A stretch of DNA of 64,000 nucleotides from Mayfieldus sp963740555 (GCA_963740555.1 CAVUES010000008.1:1-64000); one strand, 5' to 3'; shown: positions 6,648 to 15,922, counted from the first letter of the stretch. The notes: generated by a model from the letters alone, not told the origin. Made by a program: numbers and translations.

Positions 6648-8528
6648 TCAGGCGATCAACGAGCGGGCGCCGGCGGCCCGCACGGCGGCTGAGAGACTCT
6701 CGAGGTCGTAGGCGCCGTCATGGCGGCGCTCGTTGATGAAGAAGGTCGGCGTCCCTGTCACCCCGCTGCGATCGGCCGAGTCGACGTCCTCCTCCACCGG
6801 GCGGGCGACGCTGTTGTCGCGGAGATCGTCTCGGAACCGATCCAACTCGAGGCCCAGCTGCTCGGCGTAGGCGAGCAGGTGGCGCGGCTCCAGGTCGCCC
6901 TGGTGGTCGAGCAGTAGGTCATGCATCTCCCAGAAGGCGCCCTGGTTGGCCGCCGCCTCGGATGCCTCCGCCGCCAGCTGAGCATTCGGATGCACGTCTG
7001 ACAGCGGAAGGTGGCGCCAGACGTAGCGCACGTCGGCGAAGTCCGAGAGCACCTCACGCACGACCGGCTCGGCCCGGCCGCAGTAGGGACACTCGAAATC
7101 GCCGTACTCGACCAGGGTCACCGGCGCCTCGCTGGGGCCGCGGATGTGGTCGCGGTCGGGGTTCACGGGCACGGCCAGGTCGACGATGCTCTCCGAGGTG
7201 CCGAGCAGGGCATGGATGCGGGCCCGGCGCGGCATCAGGGCGGTGATCCGAACGATGAGCCAGGTCAGAGCCGGGGCGCAGATCGCGGCGCTCAGCACCC
7301 CGAGCTTCGCCTCCCTCAGATCGGCGCCGTGCAGGGCGATCGAGGCGATCAGAATCGAAACCGTGAACCCGATCCCGGCTATGGCCCCGGCTCCGGCCAC
7401 CGCCGCCCAGCCGACTGGCGGGCGTAGCCGGCCGCCGCTCAGCTTCGTCACCAGCCATGCCATCGCGCCGATCCCGGCCGGCTTGCCGAGCACGTAGCCG
7501 AACAGGATCCCAAGGGTGATCGGCGACGAATAGGCGCTGGAGAGAAAATGGCCGTTGATTGCGATGCCGACGTTGGCGAGGGCGAACAGGGGCACGATCA
7601 CGTAGCTCGTCCACGGGTGGAAGAGCTCCTGCAAGCGGGCGTTCGGCGAGACCGCTGCCCGCAGGCCGGCCCGGGCGGAACGGGCAAGCTCCGGCGTCGG
7701 TTGCTCGCGGAAACGGCGAAAGAGGTCTGTGGCGCTCTCCAGCTCGTCGCGTCCCGCCGGGTAGGCCCAGACGATCAAGCCGGCCGCCAGCCCGAGGACG
7801 ATCGGATCGATACCGGACTCGAAGAGCGGCACCCAAGCCGCCGCCATGAGCAGGAAGTACATCGGTCCGCCGCGGATTCGCAAGCTGATGAGCACGACGA
7901 TCACCGCGAAGATGCCAGCGGCGATCAGCAGCGGCAACAGGTCGATAGCGCCGCTGTAGACGAAGACGATGACGCCCAGCGCCACAACGTCGTCGAGGAC
8001 GGTGATCGTGAGCAGAAAGACGCGCAGCCGGGCGGGAAAGCGCGATCCGACCAGGGCAAGCATGCCGAGGGCGAAAGCGGTGTCGGTCGAGATCGCGGCT
8101 GCCCAGGCGTGCGCGGAGGGCTCACCGGCATTGAACGCCAAGAAGATCAGCGCTGGAACGGCCATGCCGCCGAGCCCGGCGAGCACCGGCAGCGTCAGGC
8201 GGGTGCGCTCGCGCAGCTCCCCGACGTCGAACTCGCGCCGCAGCTCGAGCGCGACAACGAAGAAGAAGAAGGACATCAACCCGTTGTTGACCCAGTGGCG
8301 AAGGTCCTGAGAGATCCCCGAGTCGCCAACCCGGATCGAGAGCCGTGTGCGCCAGAGGTCCTCGTATGCGGAGTGGTCGATGTTGGCCCAGGCGAGCGCC
8401 GCCAGCGCCGCGCCGAGCAGGACCACGGCGCTGCTGGACTCGGTGCGCAGGAAATTGCGCAGCGGTGTCTGCAGGTTCCGCGCCCAGGCGGTTCGCCCGC
8501 TGAAGCTGGGGCGCTCGGTCCCGTTCAT
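6648..8528 (-). CDS. nhaA: Na+/H+ antiporter NhaA fused to a DsbA-like domain
   Basis: The first 425 residues are NhaA: about 12 membrane helices, the VLDDVVALGVI segment with the paired Asp of the ion site, and DTAFALGML. The last 185 residues are a DsbA/thioredoxin fold that opens with VEYGDFECPYCGRAEP (Cys480 and Cys483), has HLPLSDVHPNAQ in the middle, and GTPTFFIN with the cis-Pro. The antiporter exports Na+ in exchange for H+; the exposed redox domain may form disulfides. This fusion is known in actinobacteria. The gene lies 22 bases after the HxlR gene on the same strand, so lon, hxlR and nhaA probably share a transcript. Confidence 0.9.
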   Translation of the reverse strand: MNGTERPSFSGRTAWARNLQTPLRNFLRTESSSAVVLLGAALAALAWANIDHSAYEDLWRTRLSIRVGDSGISQDLRHWVNNGLMSFFFFVVALELRREFDVGELRERTRLTLPVLAGLGGMAVPALIFLAFNAGEPSAHAWAAAISTDTAFALGMLALVGSRFPARLRVFLLTITVLDDVVALGVIVFVYSGAIDLLPLLIAAGIFAVIVVLISLRIRGGPMYFLLMAAAWVPLFESGIDPIVLGLAAGLIVWAYPAGRDELESATDLFRRFREQPTPELARSARAGLRAAVSPNARLQELFHPWTSYVIVPLFALANVGIAINGHFLSSAYSSPITLGILFGYVLGKPAGIGAMAWLVTKLSGGRLRPPVGWAAVAGAGAIAGIGFTVSILIASIALHGADLREAKLGVLSAAICAPALTWLIVRITALMPRRARIHALLGTSESIVDLAVPVNPDRDHIRGPSEAPVTLVEYGDFECPYCGRAEPVVREVLSDFADVRYVWRHLPLSDVHPNAQLAAEASEAAANQGAFWEMHDLLLDHQGDLEPRHLLAYAEQLGLELDRFRDDLRDNSVARPVEEDVDSADRSGVTGTPTFFINERRHDGAYDLESLSAAVRAAGARSLIA

Positions 8529-8550
8529 CGCTCGGCCTCGCGGCCGGGCG

Positions 8551-8862
8551 TCACGACTGCTCGAGCAATCCGGCGACGGCAGAGGCGACCCGCTTGCCCT
8601 TCGCGGTCAGCCGGTACTCGGCGTGAGGCGGCCGGCCCGAGACGAGCCGGCGCTCGACGATGCCGGCCGCCTCGAGCTGCTCGAGGCGCTCAGAAAGGGT
8701 CGTCGGTGAGACGCCGGGAAGGGACTGGCGAAACTCGTTGAAGCGAGCCGCGCCGCTGGAGCAGGCATAGATCGTGCCCAGGGTCCAGCGGCGCTCGAGC
8801 AGATCCGCGACGGCGCGGAGCTGCGAGGGGACCGGGTCGCAGCTACGACACCGCTGCGACAT
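8551..8862 (-). CDS. HxlR-family transcriptional regulator
   Basis: A 103-residue winged-helix protein with the family pattern LLERRWTLGTIYAC, RFNEFRQSLPGVSPTTLSERL and VSGRPPHAEYRLTAKG. HxlR proteins often sense electrophiles or redox state through N-terminal Cys; here MSQRCRSC carries Cys5 and Cys8 spaced as CxxC and another Cys lies in YACSS. Its start overlaps the end of lon by 20 bases and nhaA-dsbA follows. It may regulate this cluster in response to thiol stress, which is inference. Confidence 0.85.
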   Translation of the reverse strand: MSQRCRSCDPVPSQLRAVADLLERRWTLGTIYACSSGAARFNEFRQSLPGVSPTTLSERLEQLEAAGIVERRLVSGRPPHAEYRLTAKGKRVASAVAGLLEQS

Positions 8863-11134
8863 CGGCTCCGTGCCCGGCAGGCTCGAGTGCCTCGTCGAGG
8901 ACCTCGTCGATGCTCATCACCGGATGGAAGGCCATCTGCTCGCGGACCTCCTCGGGGACGTCGTCGAGGTCGCCCCGGTTTCGCTCCGGCAGGATGACCT
9001 CGGTCAATCCCGCCGCGTGGGCGGCGAGGACCTTCTGCTTCAGACCGCCGATCGGCAGCACCCGGCCCTGCAGCGTGACCTCTCCGGTCATGCCGACAGT
9101 GTGCTTGACCGGTCGGCCGCTGAGCAGCGATGCCAGCGCCGTGGTCATCGCCGTGCCGGCGCTCGGACCGTCTTTCGGGATCGCACCGGCGGGGACGTGG
9201 AGGTGGAACTCGCGCTGGAAGTCGGCGCCCTCGATGCCGAGCTGATCGGCGTGCGAGCGCACGTAGGAGAGCGCGATTCGCGCCGACTCCTTCATCACGT
9301 CCCCGAGCTGCCCCGTCAGCACCAGGCCTTGGTCGCCGTCCATCGCGGTCGCCTCGATGAACAGCACGTCGCCGCCGGTCCCGGTGACCGCCAATCCGGT
9401 GGCCACGCCGGGGGTCGCGGTGCGCTCGACCGACTCCTGGAAGAAGCGCTGGCGGCCTAGGGCATCGACTACCGCGTCGGGTTCGATGGCGATTGGCGTC
9501 TCCGCCTCGCCTGAGGCGATCCGCGTTGCGACGCGGCGCAGTAGCTTGCCCAGCTCGCGCTCGAGCTGGCGCACACCCGCCTCGCGCGTGTACTCGGTCA
9601 CGACCTTGCGCAGGAGCGCGTCGGAGACCTCGACCTCCTCGGCACGCAGCCCGTTTCGCTCCAGCTGCCGCGGCCACAGATAGCCGCGGGCGATCGCCAG
9701 CTTCTCCTCGGTCGTGTAGCCGTCGAAGCCGATCACCTCCATGCGGTCGAGCAGCGGCGCCGGAATCGTGTCGGTCATGTTGGCGGTGGCCAGGAAGACG
9801 ACCTCGGAGAGATCGAGCTCGACGTCGAGGTAGTGGTCGCGAAAGGAGTGGTTCTGCGCCGGGTCGAGCACCTCGAGCAGCGCCGCGGACGGATCGCCGC
9901 GCCAGTCGGCTCCCACCTTGTCGACCTCGTCGAGCAGGATCACCGGGTTCATCGTCCCGGCGTCGCGCAGGGCGCGGACGATGCGCCCCGGCAGGGCGCC
10001 GATGTAGGTGCGGCGGTGGCCGCGGATCTCGGCTTCGTCGTGGATTCCGCCCAGCGAGAGGCGCACGAACTCGCGCCCAAGCGAGCGGGCCACCGACTCG
10101 CCGATCGAGGTCTTGCCGGTGCCCGGCGGTCCGACCAAGGTGAGGATCGCGCCGCTGGCGCGACTCTCCTCGGTCGCGCCGCGCTCCTGGCGCAGCTTGC
10201 GCACGGCGATGAACTCGGTGATGCGGCGCTTCACGTCCTCCAGCCCGGCGTGGTCGGTGTCGAGCACCTCCCGGGTGTGGCCGGGGTCGAGCCGCTCCTC
10301 GGAGCGCTTCGACCACGGCACCGCGAGCAGCCAGTCGAGATAGCTGCGGATCATCGAGGACTCGGGCGACTGCTCGCCCTGGCGCTCGAGGCGGCGCAGC
10401 TCGCGCTCGGCTTGCTCGGCGACCGCCTCCGGCATCTCCGCCTCGGCGAACTTGCGCTCGTACTCGGCGATCAGGTCCTCCTCGTCCTCGCCGAGCTCCT
10501 TGCGGATCGACTCCATCTGCTTGCGCAGGAAGTACTCGCGCTGCTGCTGCTGGGCGCCGGACTCGACGTCGTCGCGGATCTTGACGCGCACCTGCAGCTC
10601 GGCGAGGCGCTCGCGCTGCAACTCGACGGCCAGCTCGAGCCGGGCCTTGACGTCCAGGGCCTCCAGCAGGCGCAGCTTCTGCTCGTTGGAGAGGTCGGGG
10701 TTGTAGGCGGCGGTGTCCGCGAGCGCTCCCGGCTCCTCCACCGAACGAAGGAAGGCGGCGACGCGCTCGTCGGCGCCGCGCAGCTCGAGGATCTCCTCGA
10801 CCACGGCGCGGTACTCGCGCACCAGCTCGTGGGTGCGCTCGTCGTCCGGCTGGCCGTCGTGGATCTCCTGCACTTCGATCCGCAGCTCGTCACCGGCGCC
10901 GGGCTGAGCGGCGCCAGCGAGGCCGCGGAACAGCCCGATGACCGTTGCCACCGGCGTGCCGTTGGGCAGCTGGCCGCGCTCGATCACCTCGGCGACCACG
11001 CCGACGCGACCGAACTCGCCGTCGCGCCGTGGCAGCAGGAAGACCCGCTCCTCGTCGGCGGGATCGATCGGCAGGGTTGCGGTTACGGCGGGAAAGATGA
11101 TTGCTTCGTCAACGGGAATCAGCAGCAGATTCAT
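8843..11134 (-). CDS. lon: ATP-dependent protease Lon
   Basis: The 763-residue product has the full LonA layout: N-terminal substrate-binding domain to about residue 195, coiled-coil, AAA+ module with Walker A GPPGTGKTS (Lys341) and Walker B ILLDEVDK, and a C-terminal protease domain with PKDGPSAG (Ser658) and Lys701 in GGLKQK as the catalytic dyad. It degrades misfolded and regulatory proteins in the cytoplasm. A good promoter lies 33 bases upstream of the ATG. The gene leads a probable lon-hxlR-nhaA transcript. Confidence 0.95.
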   Translation of the reverse strand: MNLLLIPVDEAIIFPAVTATLPIDPADEERVFLLPRRDGEFGRVGVVAEVIERGQLPNGTPVATVIGLFRGLAGAAQPGAGDELRIEVQEIHDGQPDDERTHELVREYRAVVEEILELRGADERVAAFLRSVEEPGALADTAAYNPDLSNEQKLRLLEALDVKARLELAVELQRERLAELQVRVKIRDDVESGAQQQQREYFLRKQMESIRKELGEDEEDLIAEYERKFAEAEMPEAVAEQAERELRRLERQGEQSPESSMIRSYLDWLLAVPWSKRSEERLDPGHTREVLDTDHAGLEDVKRRITEFIAVRKLRQERGATEESRASGAILTLVGPPGTGKTSIGESVARSLGREFVRLSLGGIHDEAEIRGHRRTYIGALPGRIVRALRDAGTMNPVILLDEVDKVGADWRGDPSAALLEVLDPAQNHSFRDHYLDVELDLSEVVFLATANMTDTIPAPLLDRMEVIGFDGYTTEEKLAIARGYLWPRQLERNGLRAEEVEVSDALLRKVVTEYTREAGVRQLERELGKLLRRVATRIASGEAETPIAIEPDAVVDALGRQRFFQESVERTATPGVATGLAVTGTGGDVLFIEATAMDGDQGLVLTGQLGDVMKESARIALSYVRSHADQLGIEGADFQREFHLHVPAGAIPKDGPSAGTAMTTALASLLSGRPVKHTVGMTGEVTLQGRVLPIGGLKQKVLAAHAAGLTEVILPERNRGDLDDVPEEVREQMAFHPVMSIDEVLDEALEPAGHGADVAAVS

Positions 11135-11166
11135 AGAGATCCAGTTTCTGTAGTTAGTCCAGGGAA

Positions 11167-11195
11167 ATTGTATCGAGTGGCAATGCTCGGCTCAA
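11167..11195 (-). promoter_or_regulatory. sigma-70-type promoter of lon
   Basis: On the minus strand TTGAGC (11195-11190) and TACAAT (11172-11167) are separated by 17 bases, a near-consensus vegetative promoter. The start point would be near 11160, giving a leader of about 25 bases before the lon ATG. The -35 overlaps the last codons of the upstream gene. I see no HspR (HAIR) or CIRCE repeat. Confidence 0.6.
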
Positions 11196-11749
11196 CGGAC
11201 GCGCTTATCGAGACCCGAGCTCCGCTCGGCGCGTCGAGCCGCGTTGCGCAGGACCTCGCCGGCGATGAACCGCTCGAACTTGCCGACCACCGTCCACAGC
11301 GCCCGCATCCGAAAGGCCGCGAGACGATCGGTGGGCTCGACTCGCGTCTCGCTGATCAGGGCGCTTAGCCCGTCGGCATCCGGCTCGACCCAATGGGCCA
11401 GCAGTACGCGGACGGTGCCTGGCTCGTCCCAGGCCTGAAATTCCTCCGCCCCGTCGATTCTCGGATAGTCACGCTGGAGAGTCCAGACTCGCCCGCAGAC
11501 GCCCGAAACCGACCATCGGTTGCCCTCGCCGATGACCACGAAGGGATAGCTACGCAGCAGATCCCGAAATGAGATGTCGGGCGAGGTGCCCGGAATTCGC
11601 CAGCGCACCGCTCGGCCGAAGACGGGAGCCTCGCGGATGCGGAGGTCCATGGCCGCGTGCCACAGGTCGTCGGCTCCAGCCCTGGCCGAGCGGCGGTTGC
11701 GGGTCCGCAGCTGCGGCTCCGGCAGCCACACGTCGAGGTCGAAGTCCAT
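11192..11749 (-). CDS. conserved protein, probable SRPBCC-type fold
   Basis: A 185-residue protein without signal or membrane segments. Its alternating strand pattern, the phrase RSYPFVVIGEG, and a C-terminal long helix (RMRALWTVVGKFERFIAGEVLRNAARRAE) with the strand SALISETRVEPTD just before it resemble polyketide-cyclase/SRPBCC-type proteins, in which the last helix closes a hydrophobic pocket. The ligand is unknown. It lies between DUF899 and lon on the same strand but lon has its own promoter. Confidence 0.5.
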   Translation of the reverse strand: MDFDLDVWLPEPQLRTRNRRSARAGADDLWHAAMDLRIREAPVFGRAVRWRIPGTSPDISFRDLLRSYPFVVIGEGNRWSVSGVCGRVWTLQRDYPRIDGAEEFQAWDEPGTVRVLLAHWVEPDADGLSALISETRVEPTDRLAAFRMRALWTVVGKFERFIAGEVLRNAARRAERSSGLDKRVR

Positions 11750-11812
11750 GGACGCACCTTGCCAGGCTCGGTCGCTCGCCCACTGTCGATGCCCGGGTGT
11801 TCAGGCTTTGGA

Positions 11813-12565
11813 CTACTTGCTCACTTCGGCCGGCGCGCCCTCGTACTCGTCGTGGCGGCGGAGCCAGAACTCCGTCGAGCCCGCCTCGTCGCGTCCCTTC
11901 GGCACCCGGTCGAGAAGTGGATAGAAGCCGAGCATGATCTCGAGGCCGCGGGCGGAGGTCGAGTAGGTCTGGTGGACGACGCCGTCGGAGAGCGCGAAGG
12001 CGCTCAGTCCGGGCGCCTCCGACACGTATCCGGCCGGGTCGGTCCCGCAGGCGGCGGACATCTGGGCGACGGCGGGAGGTATCTCGCCCGCCAGGAACGG
12101 CGCCAGCTGCTCCTCTGTGTGTGAGGCGTCGAAGTCGAAGTTGAAGTCGCTTCCCTCCGACGAAGCCCAGGGGAAGTTCCAACCCATGCGCCGCTTGTAC
12201 GCCTGCAGCTTCTCGAGCGGAGCCCGGGAGATGCAGGTGAAGGTCACGTCACGCGCGTTCAGGTGCGGGACGGCGCCGTCGTATGTATCTGCCCCGGACG
12301 AGCACACCGGGCAGCCCGCCTCGTACTCCGGACCGAACATGAAGTGGTAGACGAGTAGCTGCGAGCGCCCATCGAAGAGCTCCGCCAGCGTCTTCGCTCC
12401 CTCGTCGGTATCGAAGCTGTACGCCTTCTCGATCGGCACCCACGGCAGCTCCCGACGCTTTCTAGCCAGCTCGTCGCTGCGATGGGTCAGCTCCTTCTCC
12501 TCCTCGAGCAGCTCCTCACGGGCGGCCTGCCACTCCTCGCGCGTTCCGACCTTGTGCTCCGTCAT
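11813..12565 (-). CDS. DUF899 thioredoxin-like protein
   Basis: The 250-residue product matches the DUF899 family: N-terminal helix with EWQAAREELLEEEKELTH, the phrase RRELPWVPIEKAYSF, FGPEYEAGCPVCSSGAD with a CPVC redox motif near residue 100, DVTFTCISRAPLEKL, and MGWNFPWASS. These proteins have a thioredoxin fold and are usually annotated as dithiol-disulfide oxidoreductases of unknown substrate. It is preceded by about 160 bases without a gene, presumably its promoter. Confidence 0.85.
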   Translation of the reverse strand: MTEHKVGTREEWQAAREELLEEEKELTHRSDELARKRRELPWVPIEKAYSFDTDEGAKTLAELFDGRSQLLVYHFMFGPEYEAGCPVCSSGADTYDGAVPHLNARDVTFTCISRAPLEKLQAYKRRMGWNFPWASSEGSDFNFDFDASHTEEQLAPFLAGEIPPAVAQMSAACGTDPAGYVSEAPGLSAFALSDGVVHQTYSTSARGLEIMLGFYPLLDRVPKGRDEAGSTEFWLRRHDEYEGAPAEVSK

Positions 12566-12727
12566 CGCGTTCGCCTCCTTTTCGCCAGCGGGAATCCATT
12601 ACCCCGGCGGGGGTCCGACAACTCAAGGACGATTGTCTCATCGCCTCGCCAACCTTCCAGGTCGCATTTGCGAAAGAGGCGAAAGTCGGACGAGGCTGCG
12701 CGCGTGTGTTCAGGCGTGGGCGGTCGG

Positions 12728-13078
12728 CTACGCCGGATCGGCGATATCGAGGCGACGGCGCGCGTCAGCGACCGCCGGGACCGACGATCGGCATGCGCGG
12801 GCGATCTCGCCGTTGGAGCGATCGGGGGTGCGGCTGACCTCGAACTCGAGCAGCGCGGCACGGCGCAGCCCGGCGCGATCCTTATGGGTCACGTCGTCCG
12901 GGGTCGCTTCCAGCGCCGCCTCCGCGGCGCGCTCGCGCCTGCAGATCAGACAGAAGTCCCCATCGTCTGAGCTCGACCAGTTGTCCGGCAGGGGGGTGTG
13001 CGTGCCATCTGACTGCCTTACGGATACGCCGCAGCGATCACACACCCACTGTGTCGCCGTTTCCTGCACTGGACTCAT
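12728..13078 (-). CDS. small zinc-finger-like protein coupled to DEAD-box helicase
   Basis: A 116-residue protein with two Cys pairs, CDRC at residues 13-16 and CLIC near residue 44, spaced as in a treble-clef or zinc ribbon. The C-terminal half is a helix-turn-helix-like segment (RSNGEIARACRSSVPAVADARRRLDI). Its ATG overlaps the stop of the helicase gene as ATGA, so the two are translationally coupled. It may be a nucleic-acid-binding partner of the helicase; the family is not one I recognise. Confidence 0.6.
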   Translation of the reverse strand: MSPVQETATQWVCDRCGVSVRQSDGTHTPLPDNWSSSDDGDFCLICRRERAAEAALEATPDDVTHKDRAGLRRAALLEFEVSRTPDRSNGEIARACRSSVPAVADARRRLDIADPA

Positions 13079-14253
13079 GCCGATACCTCCTGTTTGCTTC
13101 GCTGACGATTCGGCCGCCGCCGGCCAGAACGCGAATTGCCACTACCGCCGCGCCCGTCGAACTCACGACCAAGGCCCAGGTCGCGGGCGATGTCGCGCAT
13201 CTCGATGGCCTGGTCGGCGAGGACGAAGCTGGTTCCGGCGCCGCGGCGACCGGCGCGACCGGTTCGCCCGACGCGATGCACGTATGCGTCACGGTCGCCC
13301 GGGGCGTCGAAGTTGATCACGTGGGTGATGTCGGCGACGTCGATTCCGCGGGCGGCGACGTCGGTCGCGATCAGCGTCTCGACGTCACCGCGCTCGAAGC
13401 GGGCGAGGGCGCGCTCCCGCTGGCCCTGCGACTTGTCGCCGTGCATCGCGACGGCGTGAACGTCGCGGCTGCGCAGGCGCTTGACGAGTCGGTCTGCGCT
13501 GCGCTTCGTGCGCACGAAGACAAGCGTGCGGCCGCACCCGTTGCGAATCTGGTCAACCAGATGGCCGAGCTTGGCGCTCTGCGAATCGACGTGAAGAAAG
13601 CGATGCTCGATGTCGACCTTCTCGCGATCGGGGGTCGCCTGCGTGTGCCGGCGCGCGTTGCGCGTGTAGGTGCTCGCGAGCTTGCCGGCCATGCCCTCAA
13701 GGGTGGCGGAGAAGAAGAGCGTCTGGCGCTTGGAGGGCGTCTTGCGAACGATGCGGTCCACGGCGGGCTTGAAGCCCATGTCCAGCATTCGGTCGGCTTC
13801 GTCGAGGACGAGGACCCGGATGCGATCGAGCTTCAGGACACCGCGTTCGAGCAGGTCCTCGAGCCTGCCGGGAGTGGCGACGACGATGTCGGCGCGCCGC
13901 GCCGCGGCGATCTGGGGGCCGAAGCCCACGCCTCCGTAGACGGCGGCGATGCGAAGCTGGTGGACGCGGACGAGAGAGTGAAGCTCGTCGACGATCTGGC
14001 TCGCCAGTTCGCGGGTCGGCGCGAGCACGAGGGCCGAGGGGCGCTCGCTGCCGGGCTCCAGCAGGTCGACGAGGGGTGCACCGAAGGCGAGCGTCTTGCC
14101 CGACCCGGTGGGAGATTGGACGAGGACGTCGTGACCATCGAGAACGTCGCCGATGACACGGCTCTGGACGGGGAAAGGTTGGTGAATGCCGCGCGCCGCA
14201 AGGGCGCGAACCACCGGCTTCGATATGCCGAGGTCGGCAAAGGATTGGGACAT
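13075..14253 (-). CDS. DEAD-box RNA helicase
   Basis: The 392-residue product has all core motifs: Q motif (GISKPVVRALAARGIHQPFPVQ), motif I PTGSGKT, Ia PTRELA, Ib TPGRL, II LDEADRMLDMGF, III SAT, IV LVFVRTK, V ATDVAARGIDV and VI HRVGRTGRAGR. The C-terminal tail is short and basic (SGRRRPNRQRSKQEV). It unwinds RNA duplexes, as RhlE-like helicases do in ribosome assembly or RNA decay. The frame stays open far upstream, but I chose the ATG at 14253 because AGGAG precedes it and the Q motif follows at once. The 215 bases upstream hold no gene. Confidence 0.92.
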   Translation of the reverse strand: MSQSFADLGISKPVVRALAARGIHQPFPVQSRVIGDVLDGHDVLVQSPTGSGKTLAFGAPLVDLLEPGSERPSALVLAPTRELASQIVDELHSLVRVHQLRIAAVYGGVGFGPQIAAARRADIVVATPGRLEDLLERGVLKLDRIRVLVLDEADRMLDMGFKPAVDRIVRKTPSKRQTLFFSATLEGMAGKLASTYTRNARRHTQATPDREKVDIEHRFLHVDSQSAKLGHLVDQIRNGCGRTLVFVRTKRSADRLVKRLRSRDVHAVAMHGDKSQGQRERALARFERGDVETLIATDVAARGIDVADITHVINFDAPGDRDAYVHRVGRTGRAGRRGAGTSFVLADQAIEMRDIARDLGLGREFDGRGGSGNSRSGRRRPNRQRSKQEVSA

Positions 14254-14468
14254 GTTTCTTTGAGCTCCTTTTGAGCTGTCGAGGGGAGATCCAGCGACCC
14301 CAAGACGCCTAGAAGCGCGCGGAGGAAACGGAACCTCTCGGGTGGCGATCGGCCAAACCCGACTCCAACACGGTAGCAGCGCCGCCCGACGGCAACGCTC
14401 CCAGGCACGATCCTGGGACACGTCTCGCAGAGCGCGATTCACCAAGAAGCCGCGTCGGAGCGTCGTCC

Positions 14469-14669
14469 TCAGTCTGAGATGTCTCGGATCCGCAGGGTTG
14501 CGACGTGGTCGGGATTGATTCCGACCGACGCACCGTCGTTCTCGACGAACCAGGCAAGCCGGGATTGCCCCGACCGAGCGGCGTCTGACAGCTTCTTCTC
14601 GACCTCCTCCAACTTCCCCTCGACGATGAAGGCGTCGCTGTTCATCAACCTGATCTCCGCGTAGCTCAT
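14469..14669 (-). CDS. small conserved protein
   Basis: A 66-residue acidic protein (MSYAEIRLMNSDAF...). The pattern strand-helix-strand-strand with VEGKLEEVEKKLSDA and LAWFVENDG followed by VGINPDHVATLRI is like the small single-domain proteins in actinobacteria that form a beta-grasp or barrel. Function unknown. The frame continues upstream, but the part before Met14669 is arginine-rich noise that crosses a terminator hairpin. Confidence 0.55.
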   Translation of the reverse strand: MSYAEIRLMNSDAFIVEGKLEEVEKKLSDAARSGQSRLAWFVENDGASVGINPDHVATLRIRDISD

Positions 14670-14697
14670 GCGCAGGCATGGTAAGGCGAACGGCGGG

Positions 14698-14724
14698 CGG
14701 GGCCTCGGCTCGCCCGAGGCCCCG
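14698..14724 (-). terminator. hairpin after the DUF7144 gene
   Basis: An 11-bp perfect stem (CGGGGCCTCGG and its complement, 5-base loop) starts eight bases past the stop codon of the minus-strand gene at 14732. There is no clear T tract, so termination is inferred from position and stability. Confidence 0.6.
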
Positions 14725-14731
14725 CGGCCGG

Positions 14732-15121
14732 TCAGGGTGCTGAGGGCCGCTGCGGCTCCCCATAGACGACGAGACCGTGGATCACGATCACGCAAAGGGC
14801 GAAGATGCCCAGTGACCAGAACGGATACGCACCGCCCACCGACAGCAGCGCACCGATCGCGCCAAGGGTTGCGGCGGTGATCCCGATTAGCCGCCCGTAG
14901 GCCCCGCCGCCGACGAGCGAAAAACCGCCCGTAAGCTGGATCACACCGAGGATCACGGTGATCCAGCCCCAGGTGTGCAGGCTCGAGAACACGTACTGCG
15001 TGTTGCCCGAATAGAAGTTCGCATCGCTAATTGCGCCGATGCCGTAGATGATGTTCAGCGTGCCGGCGATCATCAACAGGATCGCGGCGAACATCGCACG
15101 TCCCACTCCTCTGGCTTCCAT
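14732..15121 (-). CDS. four-helix membrane protein, DUF7144 type
   Basis: A 129-residue protein made of four membrane helices, with the family phrases ILLMIAGTLNIIYGIGAISD, LHTWGWITVILGVIQL and a final IVIHGLVVYGE. The family is widespread in actinobacteria, often near general stress genes, with no known activity. A GC-rich hairpin follows the stop. Confidence 0.7.
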   Translation of the reverse strand: MEARGVGRAMFAAILLMIAGTLNIIYGIGAISDANFYSGNTQYVFSSLHTWGWITVILGVIQLTGGFSLVGGGAYGRLIGITAATLGAIGALLSVGGAYPFWSLGIFALCVIVIHGLVVYGEPQRPSAP

Positions 15122-15235
15122 TGCAACTCCCTCTGATTGTCATTGGCGCCCCACGCACCGAAAGCCGCGTTACCTTGCCGAGTCTCTCACTGAGCCAGAG
15201 CTGTCGCAAGGATTGGGACAATCCTGGCGCTGCGG

Positions 15236-15922
15236 TCAGGTAGCCGTGGCCAGCCCCTGCGCGATCAAATAGACCGCAGCCGCTACGCAGAGTGCGATCG
15301 CGATCTGGCGGAAGTGGGTTCCGAGCCAGTTGTTGAGAGAGCGGATCAAGCGCTCGGTCCTCTCGGGCGCCACCGCATAGCCGACCAGCGGGATCTCCGC
15401 CCACTGGAACATGATCAGGTTGTAGAGCAGGACGTAGAGGACGGTGGCCCCTGTCGACAGGTCAGCCGCCGCGATGTCCTTCAGCGCGACGAGGTACAGC
15501 GCGCCCGGGAGGTTGAGCGCCATCCCGACCACGAAGGTGAAGAAGAGCGAGTTGCGGCTCAGCACCCGCTCCGACCAGGGCACGCCGCCCTCAGTTTGAC
15601 GCTGCTCCTTCTTCCTTTCGCGGTGCTCGCGCAGCGCCCGGTCGCGGTCGGTGAGCAGGACGTAAGCCAGCAGAAGGGCGATCGCGGCGATCACGAAGTC
15701 GACCGCCGGGCCCACCGTGTGGTCAGACCCCCCGACGGTGTGGCCGGAGTTCAGTGCACTTACGACCAGAATGCCGACCGTGAGACTGGCGAGCATCCCG
15801 CCGCAGAAGTAGGCCGCGAGCAGCCTCCTGGGGTTCGGTTGGCCGAGGATGATCACGACCATCGCCAGCAGCGTCGGGTAGATCGCGGACCCGAGGGCGA
15901 GAGGGAGGATCTCGACCAACAT
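15236..15922 (-). CDS. GAP/Sap-family membrane protein
   Basis: A 228-residue protein with six predicted membrane helices and a charged loop (RDRALREHRERKKEQRQTE) in the middle. The start MLVEILPLALGSAIYPTLLAMVVIIL and the segment LNLPGALYLVALKDIA fit the GAP (Sap) family, whose mycobacterial members take part in export of cell-wall lipids. Neighbours give no lipid context here, so the cargo is unknown. A TAGGAT hexamer lies nine bases before the ATG. Confidence 0.7.
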   Translation of the reverse strand: MLVEILPLALGSAIYPTLLAMVVIILGQPNPRRLLAAYFCGGMLASLTVGILVVSALNSGHTVGGSDHTVGPAVDFVIAAIALLLAYVLLTDRDRALREHRERKKEQRQTEGGVPWSERVLSRNSLFFTFVVGMALNLPGALYLVALKDIAAADLSTGATVLYVLLYNLIMFQWAEIPLVGYAVAPERTERLIRSLNNWLGTHFRQIAIALCVAAAVYLIAQGLATAT

